Shown here: positions 58,665 to 64,000 of the stretch, one piece after another
How positions within the stretch are numbered: the stretch's first letter is position 1
Layout: each line of letters begins with the position of its first letter
Origin: Agelas oroides
Taxonomy: Eukaryota; Porifera; Demospongiae; Agelasida; Agelasidae
Assembly (NCBI GenBank): GCA_949130485.1
Contig: OX422195.1
Coordinates: forward strand, 8,920,029 to 8,984,028
Length of the DNA stretch: 64,000 nt
Reading direction: 5' to 3'
Position numbers and translations under genes: made by a program
The notes under the pieces: generated by a model
The model's input: only the letters and a program-made list of their open reading frames with translations
Told to the model about the DNA's origin: nothing
Databases searched by the model: none

Positions 58665-61302
58665 ATGAAACTTGTCTGGTTGGGTTGTGTTCTTCTGCTG
58701 GAGGTGGTCCTGAACCATGGAGAAGGTGTAGTCCTGTTCAACGTAGCCTAGAATGAACTATTGTATGTGCAACCGCATTCAGCATGTATGCTTGTGCATG
58801 CGCGCGTCTCACACGCTATTTCCTCCCTCTAGCCCCACCCTCTCGCCCCCCGGGGGACATGATCTCCAATCTGACAATGGGGGGGCGGGTCCCGCTGGAG
58901 TACTATTACGTGGATGACTCCAGCAAGGGACAGGGTTAGTATCCCAGTGTAGCCAGTCTCTCGGCTGCACACATGCCATTGATGAGAGAACATTATTCTC
59001 ACATACTAATGCGCCTATCAATGTTATGCCCCACTACCCCCTGTACGGGCAATAGTGGGGCAAGGTGGGGATTTGACTAATAAATATCAGTTGCCCCAAT
59101 ATACGGGACATACCCTATAATCAAATCCCCTTGCAGAAGGTGGGGGATTACTGGGATTTGACACATGCAGTGTAACTGTGCAGTATACGGAGACCATTGC
59201 CGTATTCAAGATGTCTTCAGAGGTAATCAAATGCCCGACTATAGGGGCAGCCTCCTTCAGCCAAAGCCCCTATATTGCCCGCCATCTGCCTGTACGGAGG
59301 GTAGTGGGGCATAATATTGATAGGCGCATAACAATGTACTTCTAATGGTCATACTCCACTCCTGTGCTCCCCCGACCTTCCACCAACCAGGCACCCATTA
59401 CCAGTTCTCTTCAGAGGACATAGCTAAGATGATGTCTGAGGCCAGCAAGCTCATCGAGAAAGCTCTGAGTATCCTCCTCCCACCTCCACCACCCCTCCTC
59501 CGCTCCTCTACCTGGCTCTCACAACTCACAGACATTTGGCTCATCCACACACTTCACAAATATTCTGTCCAAGGGAAGCATGTGGTAAGTGTGAGGGTGC
59601 GTGGGAGGGGATGAGTAGGTGTGTGTAGGTGGATTTTACGTACATGGACAGCTAGGTACATAGGAGGCTAATGTCCACTCTACGCCCAGATATGCCACTG
59701 CATGTGGGATGCTAGCCTCGTTCCCAGGCGCTCAAAAAATCAAGCGCCTGGGAACGAGGCTAGTGGGACACATAAACTACCTATCAGGGCCATAGCAAGC
59801 TGTTTAGAAGTGGCGTGACCAAAGTCACGCATGTAAGCACGCAACACGCAGGGGAGTCTGGGGGCATGCTGTTTAGAAGTGGCGTGATGTAAGCACGCAA
59901 CACGCAGGGGAGTCTGGGGGCATGCTGTTTAGAAGTGGCGTGATGTAAGCACGCAACACGCAGGGGAGTCTGGGGGCATGCTGTTTAGAAGTGGCGTGAT
60001 GTAAGCACGCAACACGCAGGGGAGTCTGGGGGCATGCTGTTTAGAAGTGGCGTGATGTAAGCACGCAACACGCAGGGGAGTCTGGGGGCATGCTGTTTAG
60101 AAGTGGCGTGATGTAAGCACGCAACATGCAGGGGAGTCTGGGGGAAATTTTCAAATTACATGCTCCGAGATAGCTTCAAAAGCCATTTTTGGGCCCAAAA
60201 TGTTGTATATTATAAATTCTTGACAAGCAGGATTTCGGGAGTTACTCAGACACGTCCACATTCCAATGAGCCTGACAGTATGAAGCTTCACTCCTATACT
60301 GTCATAGTTCTCGTTTTTTATTGTGGTGTATTTGTGGGAAAGATGTTTCTAAAATGTCTGGGTTTCCAAACCAACTCACGATATTTACACTCTGCAGGTT
60401 ATATTTGGCTCAACATCACCATGGTATGAGAGCATTGGTAAGAACCAGTTCTCTTTCCACACACAGAAAAGAGCCTGGGTACAAGGCTAATATTTCCAGA
60501 CTGTAATGTTCTAATTTGAATCTCTCTACTGCTGTACTGTAGTGTTACAGCTTGGTGCGAGCAAGGTGACAGTCGTAGAGGTAAGGCAGAGACAAGGTCA
60601 GCACCAAACACTTTTTGTTGTGTTTACTGAGCACTGTGGGGTATTTCATGCAGTACAACCATCTGACGTATGACCATCCTGCCATTACCACTCTCCTCCT
60701 GAGAGACCTGCCACTGGAGAAACAGTTTGACATTGCTCTGTCAATATCAAGGTAGAGAGGGGTGTGACAGAGGCAACTAGTTCTTGACAAGCTTCTCTGT
60801 ACCTGTGGGCTTAGAATGGTCATGCTTTCATGCACACACACAGTTTTGACCACGATGGTCTTGGTCGCTATGGTGATCGTCTCCACCCAGATGGTGACCT
60901 GCTAGCCATGCAGACAGTGGCTGCAGTGCTACAAGACCAGGGCTTGCTGTTTCTAACAGTACCTGTGGGTCAGTATACAACACAATGAGCTCTCTTACGT
61001 AGCATTTTGTCATTCCCTTCTGCCTCATTCAGCCCGTTCAAACGATTTTGTGAACAGGCCTGGGAATGAGGCTATCCCTTCTGCCGTTCCCTTCTAAACA
61101 CCATTTTGTTTCGGCAGGTCCTGATGTTGTTGTGTGGAACCTACATCGTCGCTATGGCAACCTGAGGCTGCCCCTGCTGCTGGCAGGCTGGGAGAGGGTG
61201 GAGATTGCAGGCTGGGATGAGCAACTGGTGAGAAAGGAGGCCCCCTACACGAGGACATACGAGCCTGTCTTTGTACTCAGACGCCCGACAGAACTAGAGT
61301 GA
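58665..61302 (+). CDS. DUF268 family protein, predicted secreted or membrane-anchored, methyltransferase-like fold
   Basis: Exons 58665-58725, 58833-58934, 59391-59584, 60398-60437, 60543-60580, 60654-60751, 60844-60968 and 61118-61302 give 280 residues in frame. The first exon codes a signal-like MKLVWLGCVLLLEVVLN. The core matches DUF268 as known from nematodes: VIFGSTSPWYESI, VLQLGASKVTVVEYNH, SFDHDGLGRYGDRLHPDGD, VPVGPDVVVWNLHRRYG and LRLPLLLAGWERVEI. The Gly-rich loop followed by a hydrophobic strand and an acidic residue (VTVVEYN) resembles a Rossmann-like SAM-binding fold. Catalysis and partners are unknown. Exon 1 was chosen because its phase-1 donor joins exon 2 in frame; its donor (GTGTAG) is weak. 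A start at 58859 in exon 2 remains possible. Confidence 0.88.
59012..59334. mobile_element. About 320-bp MITE-like element with terminal inverted repeats
   Basis: Left end gcgcctatcaatgttatgcc, then ccactaccccctgtacgggcaata; right end gcctgtacggagggtagtgg and ggcataatattgataggcgc. The arms pair for about 50 bases. Internal gggatttgactaa / gatttgacacatg repeats are present. No open frame. It is inserted in intron 2 of the DUF268 gene. Confidence 0.85.
59713..59762. repeat. Perfect short hairpin element
   Basis: A 22-base arm (tagcctcgttcccaggcgct) and its exact reverse complement flank an A-rich loop of a few bases. The best-preserved member of the dispersed family. It lies in intron 3 of the DUF268 gene. 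Confidence 0.92.
59794..60147. repeat. 56-bp minisatellite, about six copies
   Basis: Units agaagtggcgtgatgtaagc, acgcaacacgcaggggagtc and tgggggcatgctgttt. Inner copies are identical; the first has a 12-base insertion and the last one substitution. It lies in intron 3 of the DUF268 gene. Confidence 0.93.
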
Positions 61303-61474
61303 TGTCACTAATAGATTCACTATGGCAATCATTTGTGTCAATACAAATTGTTACATACAGTCTACCAGTGATGTAGCCTCCACATGGGGAGGAGCCCGGG
61401 TATGAGGCTACCAGTGATGTACAATAGGCCTGGCTAGTAGGACAGGGCTCAACTTAGCTAGAATACTTTGTATA

Positions 61475-61572
61475 TTAGCCTTGTTCCCAAGCCACTCCCA
61501 GATTTTATTTTATCTTGTAGCTGTTTCCACGGCGGCAACATAAAATCTGGCAGTGGCCTGGGAACGAGACTA
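61475..61572. repeat. Hairpin element
   Basis: Arms tagccttgttcccaagccactcccagatttta and taaaatctggcagtggcctgggaacgagacta, with a loop of about 30 bases. Dispersed hairpin family. Confidence 0.85.
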
Positions 61573-61654
61573 TATGCATGATAGTCCTGTGACTTCAGTA
61601 CACGTACACCGAGGGCTGGAATGACCATCACTATATGGATAAACACTCTTAAGC

Positions 61655-61872
61655 TAGTCTCGTGCCCAGACCCCACTCTCTCATGAGGAAAAGGGTCTGG
61701 TGACCATTGAGCTCACTCTTGGTTGTGCTGAGTCAGCAGTATTGATTCTGAACAAGCCAATGAAATAGCGCTACGTCATAAAGATACAACCATTCAAAAA
61801 TCAATATTGCTGACTCAGCACAACCAAGGAAGCGCTCAATAGTCACCAGACCCTTTTCCTCGTGGGAGTCTT
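61655..61872. mobile_element. Fold-back element with about 95-bp arms
   Basis: Left arm runs from tagtctcgtgcccagacccc through gaaaagggtctggtgacca to ttggttgtgctgagtcagca. The right arm is the diverged reverse complement ending cccttttcctcgtgggagtc. The centre is about 40 bases. Same terminal sequence as the element at 62262. Confidence 0.85.
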
Positions 61873-62015
61873 AATGCAAGACGGATGGCAATGGCCTAAA
61901 ACTGCCCTTAGAGGCTCTCCATGGGGAAGCATGCCCCATGGTTCACTTTGGTAACAATCAAAACATTTCACATACACACGTCAACACAACACTTGCTACA
62001 TGACAGTGAATGGGG

Positions 62016-64000
62016 TCATGTGACATTGGCCCTGAGTCTCAAGATCCAGTCTAGTAGAGAGGGCGAGATGACTCGTAGGTACACAGCCATCTTGTGCAGG
62101 GGAGAAGCCACTGTGACCTCGTGTTGTCGGCTAGCTATGGCCTGTAGGATCTGCTGGGCTGCATACTGGGGGGTCATGCCACGGAGAGTGGTAGCATCGG
62201 TCACTGTGAGAGGATTAGATCATCAGTTTTAGCCATTTCCAAAACCACTTTGTGGATAGACTAGTCTCGTGCCCAGACCCCACCCACGAGGAAAGGGTCT
62301 GGTGACGTTCAACCAATCCCTCGGGCTTCATTAATGTTGATTGCGTTCTGGGGAGAATTTTCCCTCTACCAATCATATTGAAGAAAACACAATCTGTAGT
62401 GCAACACAGGAAATCCTTGGCTACTTCAGCACAATGACAAAGCACTTTTTTGGTGCATAAATTAGTTATCAGTTCTTGTCTCGTCTTTGTTCTCCTCAGT
62501 TGGAGTCTGGAGGTGTCCTCTGTGTCTCGTCTTCGTGTTGTGCAGGTCCACTCCACTTCCGTTAGTACCTTCACTTTTCATATCTTCAGTCTTCTATGCA
62601 AACAGCAAGCTACGAATTTTTAATGAAGCCCGAGGAATTAGCCGAATGTCACTAGACCCTCTCCTCGCGGGTGGGGTCTGGGCACAAGACTATGGATAAA
62701 TGGGGTAGCCTGTATCTGGGCTATTTCTCCTAGAGGTCAACAGTTTGAATCCCTCAATGTCTCATGTTCGTGACTCCTTGCCCCCCGCGCACACACACAC
62801 AGTAAGAGGAAGTGAGGTACAAGGCTAGGGAGGAGTAGCCTGAGAATGAGTTCACACACCAGTCTGTACTGCGACGTCTCCTCCGTCACAAGGCTTTTCC
62901 TGCCTTCTGATTGCATACTGGAGGCAGGGAAAGCTTGTCAACAAAGTTACCTGGCTAGACTATTTCTTTCACTCAACAAAAGAGTACTCTAAGGAATTCA
63001 TGTAGTAACAGGATTTAGTAACAGGTTTTGGAGTTAACTGAATTTGCCACAATACCGCTCCTATCTCCCATTAGACCAAGTACTACAAAGTGTACACAGC
63101 TGACAAAGACTCACCAGCACACACAAACAGTCAGGTCAAGTATTGCTTTATCAACTGTTTACCCAAGGACACCTCATAGATGGCCATACCTCCATGCTTG
63201 CTGCCATCTCCCTGCACTGCATTGGTGGAGAGCTGAGTGGCTATGTACCCCGGGCTCACGACAGTGACGGTCACGCCCCTCGGGCCCAGCTCAGCTCTGA
63301 GGGAGTCAAAGTATCCTTGCAGGGCGTGCTTAGAGGCTGAGTCTAGAGGGAGAAGAGAGGTTTGAGCGTTTCTAGCACCGTTAGCACGAACTAGTTGTTT
63401 AATGCAGGACAAGAACAGCTCCTTGGAAAAAAAAGAAAGGGCTGCATTCTTCACCGAGTCGTCCTCTGCACAGAATACTATACCAGCCTCATCAGCTGCA
63501 CTGAAGTGATTGGGAGATGGGGACTGCTATTTCGTCAGTCAGGTGGCTATGTCAATGAAGGCGGTCAGGGCCATAAGACCAAGAGCTATGACCGTCATTT
63601 TTTTAGCCATCCCTCTCAGCCTTACACAGTGGAAATGGCTGCTGTGGCTACTCACAAGAGGAGCGGTATGGGAGTCCTATCTTTCCCTGCAGGCTGCTAA
63701 TCACGACAATGTGCCCTCGGCCCTGGTCCAGCATGGAGGGAAGGAGAGCTGGAAGGAGGAAGGTTTCACCAGTAACTTTGTACAGTAGAAATACATGTAC
63801 ATATGTACACCCCCATCCCTTCACCCCCCACCTCCTCATCCCTCTCCCATCTCCTACCCCACCATCTCCCCACCCTTGGTGAGAGCCACAGTGCCAAAGA
63901 AGTTGACCTCCATCACCCTCCTGTCCACTGCAGCATCTGTCTCCATAACACTGCTCCTTGAGCTCACCCCTGCATTGTTCACGAGGATGTCCACCTGGCC
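62016..64000 (-). CDS. DHRS7B: DHRS7B-like short-chain dehydrogenase/reductase, 5' end outside window
   Basis: NAD(P)-dependent oxidoreductase of the SDR family, probably ER or peroxisomal membrane-associated. Visible exons 64000-63874 (incomplete 5'), 63748-63656, 63342-63190 and 62203-62016 join in frame to 186 codons plus stop. Motifs: NNAG in [11 protein letters not shown], Asn in EVNFFGT, catalytic Ser in [11 protein letters not shown], and Tyr-X3-Lys in [13 protein letters not shown]. The segment [19 protein letters not shown] closely resembles DHRS7B (SPGYIHTNLSVNAI). The C-terminus is hydrophobic ([19 protein letters not shown]). The N-terminal Rossmann Gly motif is outside the window. 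The last intron holds the fold-back element carrying a LENG8 fragment. Confidence 0.93.
62262..62693. mobile_element. Fold-back element carrying a LENG8 exon fragment
   Basis: Left arm tagtctcgtgcccagacccc ... gggtctggtgacg ... cctcgggcttcattaat. Right arm, reverse complement with about 15% divergence, ends gggtggggtctgggcacaag. Arms are about 75-80 bases. The inside is about 280 bases and includes the LENG8-derived block 62486-62593. No transposase frame, so non-autonomous. It is inserted in the last intron of the DHRS7B-like gene. Confidence 0.82.
62486..62593 (-). pseudogene. Decayed copy of part of LENG8 exon 3
   Basis: From ctcctcagttggagtctgg to cttttcatatcttcagtctt this segment matches 49374-49491 of LENG8 exon 3, in the same orientation. 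It has an 11-base deletion (ccaccatcaga missing), a 1-base deletion and one substitution in about 105 bases. Both deletions break the frame, so it is not functional coding sequence. Confidence 0.88.

Larger units (their letters stand above)
61303..62015. other. Convergent intergenic region rich in fold-back elements
   Basis: Between the DUF268 stop and the DHRS7B-like stop. It contains a small hairpin (61375-61413), a longer one (61475-61572) and the fold-back element 61655-61872. No gene seen. Confidence 0.6.

Noticed and set aside
62215..62574. 119-codon minus frame with weak LENG8 similarity
   Set aside because: It runs through the captured LENG8 fragment in a shifted frame; indels and lack of splice context make it non-coding.

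Overview
The window reads as nuclear DNA from an animal. It holds eleven complete and two window-truncated protein genes, all but one split into many short exons with GT-AG introns. They encode animal housekeeping and signalling proteins. I could rebuild the coding exons by hand from splice signals, reading phase and recalled family sequences. Ten of the eleven complete genes give uninterrupted reading frames; LENG8 has one unresolved one-base phase jump. The compact gene spacing, short introns and moderately diverged orthologues suggest an early-branching animal, most likely a sponge. That placement is an inference, because I could not search any database.

Layout, left to right. 335-3757 (-): protein disulfide isomerase, whose 3' end lies outside the window. 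4289-9064 (+): a type II membrane protein with FG-GAP/VCBS-like repeats, FAM234-like. 9400-20648 (-): EPAC/RAPGEF4-like cAMP-activated Rap exchange factor, 28 exons, 1030 aa. 20873-31306 (-): SNX14, 34 exons, 949 aa. 31453-33697 (+): a four-helix membrane protein. 34067-35425 (-): NOL8-like nucleolar protein without an RRM, single exon. 35582-36969 (+): small type I membrane protein with a Kunitz-like and a papilin-cassette-like domain. 37360-41475 (+): NPLOC4, 15 exons, 609 aa. 42230-50226 (-): LENG8-like SAC3-domain protein, 16 exons found. 50557-50996 (+): COX6B. 51336-52204 (-): TMEM11. 52786-58487 (+): TOM1, 14 exons, 526 aa. 58665-61302 (+): DUF268 protein, 8 exons, 280 aa. 62016-64000 (-): DHRS7B-like short-chain dehydrogenase, 5' end outside the window.

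The genes do not form one pathway. Several are paired head to head over 146-331 bp (SNX14/tetraspan, NOL8/Kunitz, LENG8/COX6B), suggesting shared promoters. Loose themes are ER proteostasis and vesicle traffic (PDI, NPLOC4, TOM1, SNX14) and mitochondria (COX6B beside TMEM11).

The non-coding part is dominated by simple repeats, minisatellites and short hairpin elements. Two hairpin families recur across the window, one with ends reading TAGCCTCGTTCCCAGGC and one with ends near AGTCTCGC. The most notable observations are (1) a fold-back element at 62262-62693 that carries a decayed copy of part of LENG8 exon 3, (2) four independent tandem duplications that copy a splice site, and (3) several minisatellites sitting directly against exons.
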